Shown here: one piece after another, positions 1 to 8,545 of the stretch
How the letters are laid out: every line of letters starts with the position of its first letter
Numbering within the stretch: position 1 is the stretch's first letter
The notes under the pieces: generated by a model
What the model was told of the DNA's origin: nothing
Seen by the model: only the letters and a program-made list of their open reading frames with translations
Database searches by the model: none
Translations under genes and position numbers: made by a program
Assembly (NCBI GenBank): GCA_011772205.1
Contig: WVZY01000041.1
Location: 62,001-126,000 of the forward strand
Source of the DNA: Candidatus Latescibacterota bacterium
GTDB lineage: Bacteria > Krumholzibacteriota > Krumholzibacteriia > WVZY01
Direction of reading: 5' to 3'
DNA: 64,000 bases

Positions 1-667
1 AGAGCACGATAATCGGCAGGAGGATGCCCAGCGTGATTGCGTAGCCCGTGTAAGGCCCGCGGAAGGCGTAATAAAAACAGGGCGGCCAGTCGAACCAGAT
101 CCGGGGTTTGACTTCGACCTCGAGATCCGTTTCGAAACCCTGCTCGGCGAGACTCAAGCCCAGATTGAGCTTTTTATCGGGGGCCTGGAGCTTGAATTGC
201 TTTACGTCCTTGATTTCCCTTCCGAAAAACCTGTGCTTCCCGCGGATTTCGTTCAGCTTGTCCTCGATCTGACCGATGAGCTGCTCGCTCGGGCTAACCG
301 CCACAGTCTCGTTGATGCTGAGCGTCTTGCGTTTGCCGAAGTAAATCTTTCGCTGATCATCCGGGTCATCAGCTTCGATATGCATGCGCAAGTTGACACG
401 GGAAGCGAGGTAGCGAACGATGATATCGTCGTGCTCTTTGATGCCGGGCGCCGCTTTGTGGATTGGAAGCTTTGGGTTCAGGCGCACGCCGCCGTGTTCG
501 ATCAGGACGTTTTGAAATGTGGCTTCGGGATGCAACAATCCCTTTTCAACCGCCTTAGGGACGATACGTGCAAGGTTCTCCTCAATGGTGGAGTCGTCCT
601 CAAAGGTCGTGAACGCCTTCCGATCCTTCCCAGCCGCATCCCTGTATACAATCTTGTAAGTTCCCAT
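1..667 (-). CDS. Ubiquitin-fold N-terminal membrane protein (partial, C-terminus beyond window)
   Basis: Reading the minus strand from the ATG at 665-667 gives 222 open codons running off the window edge. The first ~90 residues (start MGTYKIVYRDAAGKD) and the next ~85 look like two ubiquitin-like/beta-grasp modules of the EsaB/YukD kind, with the recurrent pattern of a hydrophobic loop followed by an IKEHDDIIVR-like strand. A hydrophobic helix (GYAITLGILLPIIVL) is just being entered at the edge, so it is probably a membrane protein with a cytosolic N-terminus. It lies 29 bp downstream of the TssK-like gene on the same strand, so the two are likely co-transcribed. The ubiquitin-like assignment is inferred from pattern only. 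The function is unknown, though the neighbour suggests a secretion or contractile-injection membrane anchor. Confidence 0.6.
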   Translation of the reverse strand, partial: MGTYKIVYRDAAGKDRKAFTTFEDDSTIEENLARIVPKAVEKGLLHPEATFQNVLIEHGGVRLNPKLPIHKAAPGIKEHDDIIVRYLASRVNLRMHIEADDPDDQRKIYFGKRKTLSINETVAVSPSEQLIGQIEDKLNEIRGKHRFFGREIKDVKQFKLQAPDKKLNLGLSLAEQGFETDLEVEVKPRIWFDWPPCFYYAFRGPYTGYAITLGILLPIIVL

Positions 668-696
668 TCAGATCGATCTTGCTCTGTGGGCTGTAC

Positions 697-1770
697 CTAG
701 ATGATCTCCAAGTCCTCGATGAGTTGCCGAAGCTGTTCCATCGATCGGACGAGCAATGGTTCGGTGTTAATGCAAAGATCCTCCCAGGTCAGCCCCTTGA
801 TATCCGGCCGTCTCGCGTACAACTTTGGCAGATTTTCCTCTCCGTACGCGCGAGCGAAGTACCGCTCGTGCCAATCGGAGAGAGGGTATATCAACTCGAA
901 GAATAACGTTGCTGCGCTGATCTTCAGCAGATTCTGGATCAGCCCCAGCTTCGAGAGAAGAAAAGTTCTAAGAACCAATATGTCCATGGCCTTGAACAAG
1001 AGCTCGCCGTCGAATTCCCCAACCAGCGTCTTAGCTTGCTCCGCCCTCTTCCGCGACACCTCCGAGATGAGCGTATTGAACAACTTCGACAGGCCGTCGA
1101 TGTCGCCTCCGAACGCGCGGGCATGCTCCAGCCGCAAAACCGGAGGTATATAATCCTCACGCAGCTTCATCTCGGGTCCCGCGCTTTCGAGGAGCCCGAG
1201 TGCAATGAAATCTGCGAATGCGTTGTAGATGTTCGACTTATATTGAGACACCTCAATGAGTTCCAGTGCCACCGCCGGATAAGCGAGTTCGATTTCCTCC
1301 GAAGAGGCGGCCACACCCTCCTGCTGTAAGAACCGCCCTACCTGATAATCCACCTTTAGCCCGCGCCGAACCTCGGGCCGGGCGGCTACGACGTATTCTC
1401 CGGGTGGGAAGTTTTCCTTTTTTTGCACGACCTTGAGATGCGGCACCGGCCACCCAAGACGCCTCCCACTGCTTTCAACGCCGATGAAAAGCTGTCCGCT
1501 GGGAGTCAGCGCCTTTAGGGTCCGGGGCAGCTTGAAGGTGATTCCGACAGTCTGCTCCTGATGGTTGACCTCGAGGATCTCGATGGGCTGCATCCGAGCG
1601 CCGACAGACGTATCGACATCGATAATGCCCGGCTGGTCCATGTGGACCCGGTGTGTCTCGGCGAATAGATGGCTCGAGCGCTGGTCGGCATGCGAGAAAT
1701 GAAGTTCGTTGACCAATAGGCCGTCGTACCAGTTTACACCCAAGAGTCTTTCTATGTTATCACGAGCCAT
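697..1770 (-). CDS. TssK-like baseplate protein (T6SS or contractile-injection type)
   Basis: 357-residue protein. The N-terminus (VNWYDGLLVNELHFSHADQR) matches the TssK opening pattern of W-x-x-G-x-x-x-x-x-x-H-F, and a central DYIPPVLRL segment followed by a long helix matches the YIPP-type start of the TssK helical region. In characterised type VI systems TssK is a cytosolic trimer linking the baseplate to the TssJLM membrane complex. The usual length is about 440, so this copy is short. An AAGGGAAATC Shine-Dalgarno precedes the ATG. The downstream gene is a ubiquitin-fold membrane protein. No TssB/C, Hcp or ClpV is visible because the window ends, so membership of a T6SS, an extracellular contractile system or something divergent cannot be decided. 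The call rests on recognised motifs, not a profile search. Confidence 0.5.
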   Translation of the reverse strand: MARDNIERLLGVNWYDGLLVNELHFSHADQRSSHLFAETHRVHMDQPGIIDVDTSVGARMQPIEILEVNHQEQTVGITFKLPRTLKALTPSGQLFIGVESSGRRLGWPVPHLKVVQKKENFPPGEYVVAARPEVRRGLKVDYQVGRFLQQEGVAASSEEIELAYPAVALELIEVSQYKSNIYNAFADFIALGLLESAGPEMKLREDYIPPVLRLEHARAFGGDIDGLSKLFNTLISEVSRKRAEQAKTLVGEFDGELLFKAMDILVLRTFLLSKLGLIQNLLKISAATLFFELIYPLSDWHERYFARAYGEENLPKLYARRPDIKGLTWEDLCINTEPLLVRSMEQLRQLIEDLEII

Positions 1771-2027
1771 GATTTCCCTTCGCGGCGCTTTGACAGATAC
1801 AATACACGTTCGACGAGTCCGTTGGGGCCACGCCGAGACTTCTGGGAGCTAGCCTATAATCTAACATACGGGCTGTCAAGATTTTAGTAGCACTTACCTA
1901 TGGACTGTCAAGATTATTAGTAGCACGAGACAGGCCCTGGAGTAAAGAGAATCACATGATCGGCGATTGAATTCACAGCGGTTGTGCTGCCGCGTGAGGA
2001 ATACACCAGATGATGTGACCGGGGCCT
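1771..2027. other. Intergenic region, no gene
   Basis: About 257 bp between the TssK-like gene start and the end of the next minus-strand gene. It contains the short direct repeats described separately. No convincing ORF or hairpin terminator was seen. Confidence 0.5.
1873..1925. repeat. Pair of 21/22-bp direct repeats
   Basis: CTGTCAAGATTTTAGTAGCA(C) at 1873-1893 and CTGTCAAGATTATTAGTAGC(AC) at 1904-1925 are near-identical, differing by one inserted base, and are separated by 10 bp. Read on the minus strand the unit is GTGCTACTAA(T)AATCTTGACAG. Spaced ~20-bp repeats of this sort are found at the ends of IS21-family elements as transposase binding sites, but no istA/istB reading frame is nearby. 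It could be a solo transposon end or a regulator site. Confidence 0.6.
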
Positions 2028-2705
2028 TCAGAAACGCCACCGTATCGACAGCCCTACGGTGCCTTTCGGAGCAATGCCGAGCTGGACGTTCGACTCAGAG
2101 AGCCGGGAGCGCGCTTGGACCACTTTGAAAATGCCGTAGCTCATCAAGGCAGCGCCCACGCCGATCAGGATGTAATTGACGGCGTTGAGATGTCTGTCAT
2201 CTCCGAATCCCGCTACCGCCCCGACGCTGAGCGCAAGAAAGCCTCCCCCGGTGAGCGCGATGCCCGTCTTCTTCTCACCGCTCCTGATATTTGTCGCATG
2301 AACTTCCTCGCTTTTCAGCGGGATTCCTGCTTCGGGGAGACTGGACTCTCCCGGAGGTTCGACCGGGATCCCCTGTTGAATATTGTCACCTTGCTGGCCC
2401 TCTTTTTCCGTTTTCGCAAAGCTCTGCTGCCTAAGGCTCGCTAGATCGATGATCTGCTTAGCCTTGAATATTTCCAGAATGATCTTATCAACGTCACGCG
2501 CGTCGAACGTGACAAGCTTGGACTCGCGACTACCGACTTTCTCCAATAGTATGGTGATCTTTTCGACGCTCAGCGGATTGAGTTGGATGGTATTCCTGTT
2601 ATTGAGCTCGCCCTTGTACCTCTCGCCGTTTTTGAGGATGATGACGTCCGCACGGCAAGGTGACACTGTGAACGACAGGACGATAAGCGCTGCGATCCAT
2701 CGCAT
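2028..2705 (-). CDS. Secreted hypothetical protein with C-terminal membrane segments
   Basis: The ATG at 2705 gives 225 residues beginning MRWIAALIVLSFTVSPCRA, a clean Sec signal peptide. An upstream in-frame start would bury the signal, so it was not chosen. The mature protein opens with VIILKNGERYKGEL, a short beta-rich segment common in secreted proteins of this kind. It continues with a Gln/Glu-rich linker and then two hydrophobic stretches (TGIALTGGGFLALSVGAVAG and YILIGVGAALMSYGIF), and ends in a beta-type tail (VGLSIRWRF) resembling an outer-membrane terminus. The family is not recognised. It is probably a cell-envelope protein. Confidence 0.65.
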   Translation of the reverse strand: MRWIAALIVLSFTVSPCRADVIILKNGERYKGELNNRNTIQLNPLSVEKITILLEKVGSRESKLVTFDARDVDKIILEIFKAKQIIDLASLRQQSFAKTEKEGQQGDNIQQGIPVEPPGESSLPEAGIPLKSEEVHATNIRSGEKKTGIALTGGGFLALSVGAVAGFGDDRHLNAVNYILIGVGAALMSYGIFKVVQARSRLSESNVQLGIAPKGTVGLSIRWRF

Positions 2706-2976
2706 GGACAACCGCCTACTCCGAGTGAGGCAAGTGCTGGCCGATTCCATCACAGAAATATACCACAGATTGGACAAATACTCTCAATCAAACTACGAGA
2801 TCTCGTGATTTTTGGTGGGAGCATGGACTTGGTTGGAGGACAGTGATTGCTGTGGTGACCGGTATACGAGCTGTCCACTGTTCCATCGCTGGGCGTTTGA
2901 ATTGCTCTGTTGGTGGTCGGATCTCGAAAATCGCATTAGCAGCGTAAAGCCGCTACCGCGGTTCAGCTGCGCCAGC

Positions 2977-3579
2977 TCAGTTCTTCTTCGGCTCTTGGGG
3001 CTCCGGCTTCAGGTAAGGTATGGCTTCAACGACCAGTTTGACGTCGGCGTAGTCCCCTTTCTTATCGTCAATCCTACCGTCATAGACTGTGATAGATCCT
3101 GGTGATGGGATAAGGCTTTCAGCGATTCTTTCATGCGCAGTGCGATTCCAAATGAGTCCTTCCCAAAGCTCAAACGAACCAGACACGCTAACGATTCCTT
3201 CCTTGGTTGCCTTCATCGCGAGCAGCATGTCCAACCGCACCTCGCCGCCAACTATCTGAGTCGAACGGCTTATTTGCGCGGAGGGATGGTCCGGGATCAA
3301 GTTGATCGTGTGTTCGATCGAGAAGGACTCCTCATCATCGGCCGAGATAAAGTCTACGTCGTGAATGAATCCCGTACACTTGATCTTCACAGTCACGCCC
3401 GCAATCTCTTTCGGTAGTTCTGACTCAACCACCGGCACGGGCACCTCCTGCGGTTTCGGCGGACGAAGCAGTTGCGGAACAACCGCAGTGATAGCCGCAG
3501 CCTAGACGACAGCACAGGCGCTGACTATAGCCACTTTGAGGCGCTGAGAACTTCCCCCGCTTCCTGAATCATCGCTCAT
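2977..3579 (-). pseudogene. Membrane-anchored hypothetical protein interrupted by an amber codon
   Basis: With a good GGAGG Shine-Dalgarno, the ATG at 3577-3579 opens MSDDSGSGGSSQRLKVAIV, runs into a transmembrane helix, meets TAG at 3502-3504 (codon 26) and continues in the same frame through AAAITAVVPQLL and 155 further codons to 2977. The stop sits in the middle of the single helix, so the intact gene would encode a ~200-residue protein with a one-pass anchor and a soluble domain. A GTG at 3438 with AGGAGG five bases upstream could restart translation to give only the soluble domain. The downstream half keeps normal protein-like composition, which argues for a recent change or a base error. 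The family is not recognised. Confidence 0.65.
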
Positions 3580-3705
3580 ATAAGCCTCCGGATTCGCTCG
3601 TTAATGGTTTGGCGCTGGGCTGGGGTGCATCGCCTTCGCAAAATCCCTCTGTAAACTCCTAAGTTCACTTCGCCCCAACAAATCGAGCTTCGCCAGCTGC
3701 AACGC

Positions 3706-4287
3706 TTAGTCAGATTGCGTGTCATCCCTGCCCATCAAGTCTTCCAAAATCAAAGGCACACCTGAAGTCGTTATCTTGACACCTAAAAATCCCATATAAG
3801 GAAATAGTTTCTTCCTTAGGTACCACGCGGTTACAGCCAACACGATGATTAGAGAAAAGGAGATGACGGCCAACACAACATCTTCCGCTGTTCTTGATAA
3901 CTCTGAAACATCAATCAAAAGGCTAACAAATGACCATGCTGAGAGCAGGATGGTTCCGCTGTAACCCCATGGGTTTCGTTTCTTGATCAGGAATGCTAAA
4001 ATGATTATCCCTATTACAATTACAAGATCCTGAAGTCTTGTAATCCCGGCGACGAATACTAACAATAACATTGTCAAGATAGCGTACAACACAAAGTGGC
4101 AGAACCGATGCCTTTGGGAATGGACTGGGTCGGCAGTGAGCGATAGCAGTGTAGCTGCTGCGAGCTGATCGTCTGGATTGGAAAACTTGTTTAATATCTC
4201 CACTTGGGAACACCCATTGCGATGAGCACTTTGAACTGTAGTCACGATGCCTTCCGGAATATGTCGTATGATTTTTGTTCGCAGCAT
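3706..4287 (-). CDS. Hypothetical multi-pass membrane protein
   Basis: 193 residues with a GGAGTAAGACTG leader before ATG. A soluble N-terminal ~60 residues contains a helical segment (VEILNKFSNPDDQLAAATLL) and a basic stretch. Four hydrophobic segments follow: HFVLYAILTMLLLVFVAG, VIVIGIIILAFLI, an amphipathic one near SAWSFVSLLI, and VISFSLIIVLAVTAWYL. The C-terminus is cytosolic and acidic. No family is recognised. It lies 19 bp downstream of the next gene on the same strand, so the two may form an operon. Confidence 0.55.
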   Translation of the reverse strand: MLRTKIIRHIPEGIVTTVQSAHRNGCSQVEILNKFSNPDDQLAAATLLSLTADPVHSQRHRFCHFVLYAILTMLLLVFVAGITRLQDLVIVIGIIILAFLIKKRNPWGYSGTILLSAWSFVSLLIDVSELSRTAEDVVLAVISFSLIIVLAVTAWYLRKKLFPYMGFLGVKITTSGVPLILEDLMGRDDTQSD

Positions 4288-4306
4288 CAGTCTTACTCCT
4301 GGGGAG

Positions 4307-4768
4307 CTACGAGTGATCCATTATAAAGCCATAATGATTTGTAAAGATCCTCCGCGCCCCGCTTGCGAACCGCCACAGGGCCACCAGCCCCATGGCAAGA
4401 CCTCCTAGCGTTAATCCTGCAGCAAGCCCATCATCTTCCTCGGAGCCATATACAACTGCACCCGAGAAGAACGCAGCTAAGCCAACGAGATACAGCACGC
4501 CGCCGCTGATCTGTTTCGAGCGGTAGTTGAGATATGGCCGCGACGCTTCTTCGCTCCTCGCCTCAAGCAGCACGGACAGCTCTTGAGATGGAAACATGCT
4601 CAGCTTAGCCACCTCCTGCTCTTCCACGCCCGATACGATTTTCGCTCCGATGAGTGATGTCTTGATACGAAGGGCATCTCTGTCATAGGTGGACTGGGCG
4701 AGCGCTGATCGAAAACCCAAGGCGATCAAGAACACCAGAAACACCAAAAGAGCATTTGCGCGATGCAT
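4307..4768 (-). CDS. Small secreted/membrane hypothetical protein
   Basis: 153 residues. MHRANALLVFLVFLIALGF...ALAQ is a typical signal peptide cleaved near residue 25. A helical segment rich in Glu and Ala is followed by two hydrophobic stretches (GGVLYLVGLAAFFSGAVVYG and LAAGLTLGGLAMGLVALW). A protein of this size with an N-terminal signal and two C-terminal helices is probably an inner-membrane component. No family is recognised. It is the first gene of a likely pair with the membrane protein at 3706-4287. Confidence 0.55.
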   Translation of the reverse strand: MHRANALLVFLVFLIALGFRSALAQSTYDRDALRIKTSLIGAKIVSGVEEQEVAKLSMFPSQELSVLLEARSEEASRPYLNYRSKQISGGVLYLVGLAAFFSGAVVYGSEEDDGLAAGLTLGGLAMGLVALWRFASGARRIFTNHYGFIMDHS

Positions 4769-4844
4769 GCCCGGATGCTTGCTCGCATGCAGTGTCCGGG
4801 CGATTTATTCTATAACGCTAAACGCTCCTTCTCGAGTCCATCCT

Positions 4845-5540
4845 CTACGCAGGCCGCATAACTACCCCGCGACGATCCAGCCGAAGCAGATAATGAAAAC
4901 CCAACCCGATGAGATACACGAATCCCGCCGCCCACACTACATCGCTAAAGAAATGTGATCCCTGTATCATCCTTCCAAGGCCCATGAGCGATCCGTAGAA
5001 TAATCCCAGCGCGAGAAAAAGGATTGCCCATTTCCGCGATGACCTCCGGAGGAAAAAAAACGGCGTAAACCAGTAGAAACCCATCGACGCGTGTCCGGAT
5101 GGAAATGATTCCCCCTCCCCCGCGACTCCCTTTTCCCATACAGGAAGGTACGTTTTCTCGCCGGCGAAGACCTGGAGATCCAGCGGGCGCGGCCTTCCCC
5201 ACCGCTGCTTGAAAGTGGTGTTCACGATGAGGCCGGGCCCGATCACCATCACCAGCGCAAGAAAGATCGCGACGATCCGGTACGGCTTGATCCTTCGAAT
5301 CCAAAAGGAGCCGACGAATACTGCAAAAGACGCCCACGCCACGACCTGAGCCGGAATCGTTCCGTATTCATAGAGAAATCGCCAGGGCTGCTTCTCACCA
5401 TGAACCCAGCCTTTCGATGGATCGAAAAACCGGCCCTCGATATCCACATCAATGTTCGTGAACCGAAACAAAAGGGTCAATCCCACCAAGATCGCAAGAG
5501 GAATCAACCAATCGAGCAACACTCGTCTTTTTCTTTGCAT
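4845..5540 (-). CDS. PAP2-family phosphatase (lipid phosphatase)
   Basis: The ATG at 5540 gives 231 residues. A much longer upstream reading frame is open only because of the repeat array and was rejected. All three PAP2 signatures are visible: KQRWGRPRP (K-x6-RP), SFPSGHASMG (PSGH) and GRMIQGSHFFSD (SRx5H-like, with the catalytic His). About five or six hydrophobic segments surround them, as expected for membrane PAP2 enzymes that dephosphorylate undecaprenyl pyrophosphate, phosphatidyl-glycerophosphate or lipid A. The PSGH and final His are the catalytic pair in the family. The precise substrate cannot be told from sequence. It is transcribed away from the repeat array and the divergent propeller gene. 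Confidence 0.85.
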   Translation of the reverse strand: MQRKRRVLLDWLIPLAILVGLTLLFRFTNIDVDIEGRFFDPSKGWVHGEKQPWRFLYEYGTIPAQVVAWASFAVFVGSFWIRRIKPYRIVAIFLALVMVIGPGLIVNTTFKQRWGRPRPLDLQVFAGEKTYLPVWEKGVAGEGESFPSGHASMGFYWFTPFFFLRRSSRKWAILFLALGLFYGSLMGLGRMIQGSHFFSDVVWAAGFVYLIGLGFHYLLRLDRRGVVMRPA

Positions 5541-6175
5541 CAGGAATCTCTGTTTGTAAAAACGAAGCACGTGCAATAAGGTCCGTGCAGTATATCCCCA
5601 CCAAAGGATCCCTGCAAGCATTCTGCACGAGGAGGGTGATGAACCAGCGCACAAAGCGAGCAAGGAGTGCTGCGTGATGGGGCGAACGAATGATTGCAAG
5701 GAGCAAGTAGGAAGGCTCTGCGGGGGTGAACGAACCGTTGCGTGAAAGCAAGTAGGAAGGCTCCGTGGGGGTGAACGAACCATTGCGTGGAAGCAAGCAG
5801 GGAGGCTTCGTGGGGGTGACGAACCGTTACGCGGAGCAAGCGAGGATCCTCCGCCGCAGGCGGATAGCCGAGCGATGCGGGAGCGTGGTGAGGAATCCCC
5901 CGCGGAGCCTACCCCACAAAGAATGCTGCGTGACGGGGGTGATGAACCGTTACGCGGAGCGAGCGAGGATCCGCCGCCGGAGGCGGCTAGCCGAGCGGGA
6001 GCGTGGTGAGGAACCCCCACGGAGCCTCCCATAAGGAACGCAGCTGAGGAAACACCCCGCCCTCTTCCAGCCTTGCCTCCCCTCCACCTTGTCGAAGTAC
6101 ACCCAATCAAGGTATAATGCTTCCCAAATTTCCAAACGCATGTATCGGGATGAACGCACAAGGAGGCTCGGGAAA
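5541..6175. other. 635-bp intergenic region occupied by a repeat array
   Basis: The divergent spacer between the PAP2 gene and the propeller gene holds no convincing gene. The long open frames through it come from the repeats and have Ser/Arg/Pro-rich low-complexity products. An aaggagg ribosome site for the plus-strand gene sits at 6160-6166. Confidence 0.6.
5701..6027. repeat. Compound intergenic repeat array (45-bp units and a duplicated ~85-90-bp palindromic unit)
   Basis: Three ~45-bp units beginning GCAAGTAGGAAGGCTC(C/T) and ending GAACCGTTGCGTG(A/G)AA lie at 5701-5835. They run into a longer unit, GAACCGTTACGCGGAGC(A/G)AG...GCGGAGCCT, present twice (5821-5910 and 5944-6027). The long copies share a GC-rich dyad (CCTCCGCCGCAGGCGG and CCGCCGCCGGAGGCGG), GAGCGTGGTGAGGAA and CGGAGCCT. 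This resembles REP/MITE-like families rather than a tandem gene repeat. Whether other copies occur elsewhere in the genome is unknown. Confidence 0.75.
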
Positions 6176-8512
6176 ATGATCAAAAGGCTTCTCTTCCTTC
6201 CCGTCTTAATTGTTCTAATCGGTGCCGCCACTGCAAAAGCCGACATCTCCGTTAAAACCATCGACTTTTTAAAGATTCATGACATCTCGATAAATGCCGC
6301 CGGTCCACTGCTCGTTCAGATGGACAACGAGCGAAACCGCCTCATCGTGGCCAATACTCTCAGCTCATCATTATCGATCATCAACGGCGAAACCCATTAC
6401 GTGACGAATATCCCGCTCGAAGGACGCGCACTCCAGCATCTCAAAGCCGAAGCCATGACCTTCAGCCCAAAGACCGGCGATGTTTATCTCATCGGAGCAA
6501 AATGCATTTTTATCGTTTCTCCGGAGAACAACACAGCCAAAACAATCCCTACCGATGTCCAGTTCGAGTCCATTGCCGTGGATGAAGCATCGGGAAATGT
6601 TTTCATCACCGGACGCGAGAGCAAATCGCTGGGTTTTTACGAAGCGAGATCCGAACAGCTAAAAATGCTGAAATGGCTGGACAGGCGCGAGGACCTCATC
6701 AACCTCAACCAAACGCCCCCTCCACCGATCCGGAAGGTGATCGCTGATAATGATCTCAGGCAAATCATCGCGATCGATGGTTTCACATCCAGTCTCATAT
6801 TGTTCGACGGCGGAAGCGGCAATATCATCAAATCGCGCCAGCTGCCGCTCACCAGCGGCGGCCGGTGGCATCTGCCAGGCTACAACGAGAAGGACCACAC
6901 CCTTTTTCTCGTTACGGAGACGGACAAGAGAAAAGTGATCGAAGCGGCTAAGATCGACGTTCTCGGCGAAAACGACATTGTCATACCCCTCCCTGAATTC
7001 ACCGAGGGAGTGGGAATCATTTATAACCCGGAGAGGGACGAGGTTTATATCCCTTACGACAACTTCCCGTCCGTCCACGTGGCCGACTTCAAGGACGGGG
7101 GAACGCTTTTCGAAATCAAAATCCCGGCATACGGCAACGACGCCAGCGCTATCGACTTCGAAAAGGATCTTCTATACGTTTCGAGTTGGGCGCATGGAGA
7201 GATAGACGTTATCGATTTAAAAGAACGCACTCTGCAAAAGAGAATTACCGGCCTCGGAATCATCCCGCACATGTTCGCCATGGCGTTCAATTCCAATAAT
7301 CATCTCATCTACTTCCCCAAGGGTGCGACGGCCGTTAACGGCACGTTCGGCGCAGCCATATGCGCCCTGGATCCCGCCACCGAACACATCGGGAAAATTT
7401 ACACCGGCTGGGCACCGGTGGACTTGATCGAATTGAAAAACCGAAAGAGCTTTCTCGTGTTCAACTCGGAAGATCAATTCGCCGAAGTTCATGCGGACGG
7501 AAGCTACGAGATTCACGCGCTTCCCTACGACTATCCCGTCCAGGCAATCCACAATCCCGACGGCGACGTTTATTTATCCTACGGTCCTCATCAATCGTAC
7601 TGGCCGACCGTCTATATATGGGATGCGAAAAACGGCATACTCACCATCGACGCTAAAGATTTTAGCTGCTACGACCGACGCATCCCCCGCCAGGCCCACA
7701 AAATGGCTTTGGACAAAGACGGTGTATTGTACTTCACACAGAATAACTGGGGTAAAGAAGAACAGTATCTCGGCACGCTGATAGATCCGGTGCGCTTCTA
7801 CGAACCGGGCAAACGGCTCCGTCTCGTGGACGAAGTGGAAAGAGAGATCACACAGAGAATCCTGAAATACGATGCAGAATTGAACCGGTTGTATCTCGTT
7901 CGCACCGGAGAAAAGGACGAAGACCCCAGCCTGCTCCAGGTGATCGATCCCGTGGAGGAAAAAGTGATCCGGAAGATACCGGTGGGGGCGACGGCCGCGG
8001 ATCTCGTATTCGACGATGAGAATTTGTATATTTCGAATTTCGATTCGAGAAGCGTCTCTATCATCGGCAAAGAAGATACCGTAGCGAGCGACATGGCCAC
8101 CGAGGAAAAACCTTTGAAGCTCTGCCGCCTGAAAGACAAGGTCTACGTCATCAACCATGCCAGCAACAGCTTGCAGGCAGTAAAAGAGAAAGGCAAAGTC
8201 TATAAGATTCCGTATGAGGGGCTGCCGGATAATCTCTTCGCCTGGGGAGATGACCTCATCATTACATCGCACAGTAAGAAAGCCCTTTTCATCATTCGAT
8301 TCAACCCCGAGAAGAAATCCTTCGCCGTGCTGCACGAGGAAGCATATCCGTATGGAGACACGCGTTTCGATTCACGGAACGTGTCTTTCTATCTCAGAGG
8401 CCAATTTGGCGACGCGATATTCGAGATCACAAAAGGGAAAACAGATCAGAACGGAAGGCTCTGGGTGACGGATTTCTTGTCAGGGAAGCTGTTCATTCTC
8501 AATAAACATTAA
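6176..8512 (+). CDS. Secreted YncE-like beta-propeller protein
   Basis: The ATG at 6176 (aaggagg at 6160-6166) gives 778 residues starting MIKRLLFLPVLIVLIGAATA, a Sec signal. An upstream in-frame start at 6089 was rejected. The rest is repeats of the type hydrophobic strand, xxxxVxxDx(D/E)xNRLIVAN, VxxIxxxx, as in IVANTLSSSLSIIN, GNVFITG, DEVYIPYDN and NLYISNFDSRSVSIIG. About ten to twelve such blades can be seen, enough for one large or two smaller propellers. The protein is probably periplasmic or outer-surface, a binding protein rather than an enzyme, since no catalytic motif was found. It has no FlgD-like tail, unlike several other secreted genes here. Confidence 0.7.
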   Translation: MIKRLLFLPVLIVLIGAATAKADISVKTIDFLKIHDISINAAGPLLVQMDNERNRLIVANTLSSSLSIINGETHYVTNIPLEGRALQHLKAEAMTFSPKTGDVYLIGAKCIFIVSPENNTAKTIPTDVQFESIAVDEASGNVFITGRESKSLGFYEARSEQLKMLKWLDRREDLINLNQTPPPPIRKVIADNDLRQIIAIDGFTSSLILFDGGSGNIIKSRQLPLTSGGRWHLPGYNEKDHTLFLVTETDKRKVIEAAKIDVLGENDIVIPLPEFTEGVGIIYNPERDEVYIPYDNFPSVHVADFKDGGTLFEIKIPAYGNDASAIDFEKDLLYVSSWAHGEIDVIDLKERTLQKRITGLGIIPHMFAMAFNSNNHLIYFPKGATAVNGTFGAAICALDPATEHIGKIYTGWAPVDLIELKNRKSFLVFNSEDQFAEVHADGSYEIHALPYDYPVQAIHNPDGDVYLSYGPHQSYWPTVYIWDAKNGILTIDAKDFSCYDRRIPRQAHKMALDKDGVLYFTQNNWGKEEQYLGTLIDPVRFYEPGKRLRLVDEVEREITQRILKYDAELNRLYLVRTGEKDEDPSLLQVIDPVEEKVIRKIPVGATAADLVFDDENLYISNFDSRSVSIIGKEDTVASDMATEEKPLKLCRLKDKVYVINHASNSLQAVKEKGKVYKIPYEGLPDNLFAWGDDLIITSHSKKALFIIRFNPEKKSFAVLHEEAYPYGDTRFDSRNVSFYLRGQFGDAIFEITKGKTDQNGRLWVTDFLSGKLFILNKH

Positions 8513-8545
8513 AATTGTCAAAGCGCCGTTCCTCCGGGCACCAAT

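Noticed and set aside
5541-6161. An N-terminal extension of the PAP2 gene reaching to 6161
   Set aside because: The frame is open only because it runs through the repeat array and yields a Ser/Arg/Pro-rich product; the core enzyme starts at 5540.
7574-8335. A 253-codon antisense frame in the propeller gene
   Set aside because: Shadow of the well-supported plus-strand gene with no independent signal.
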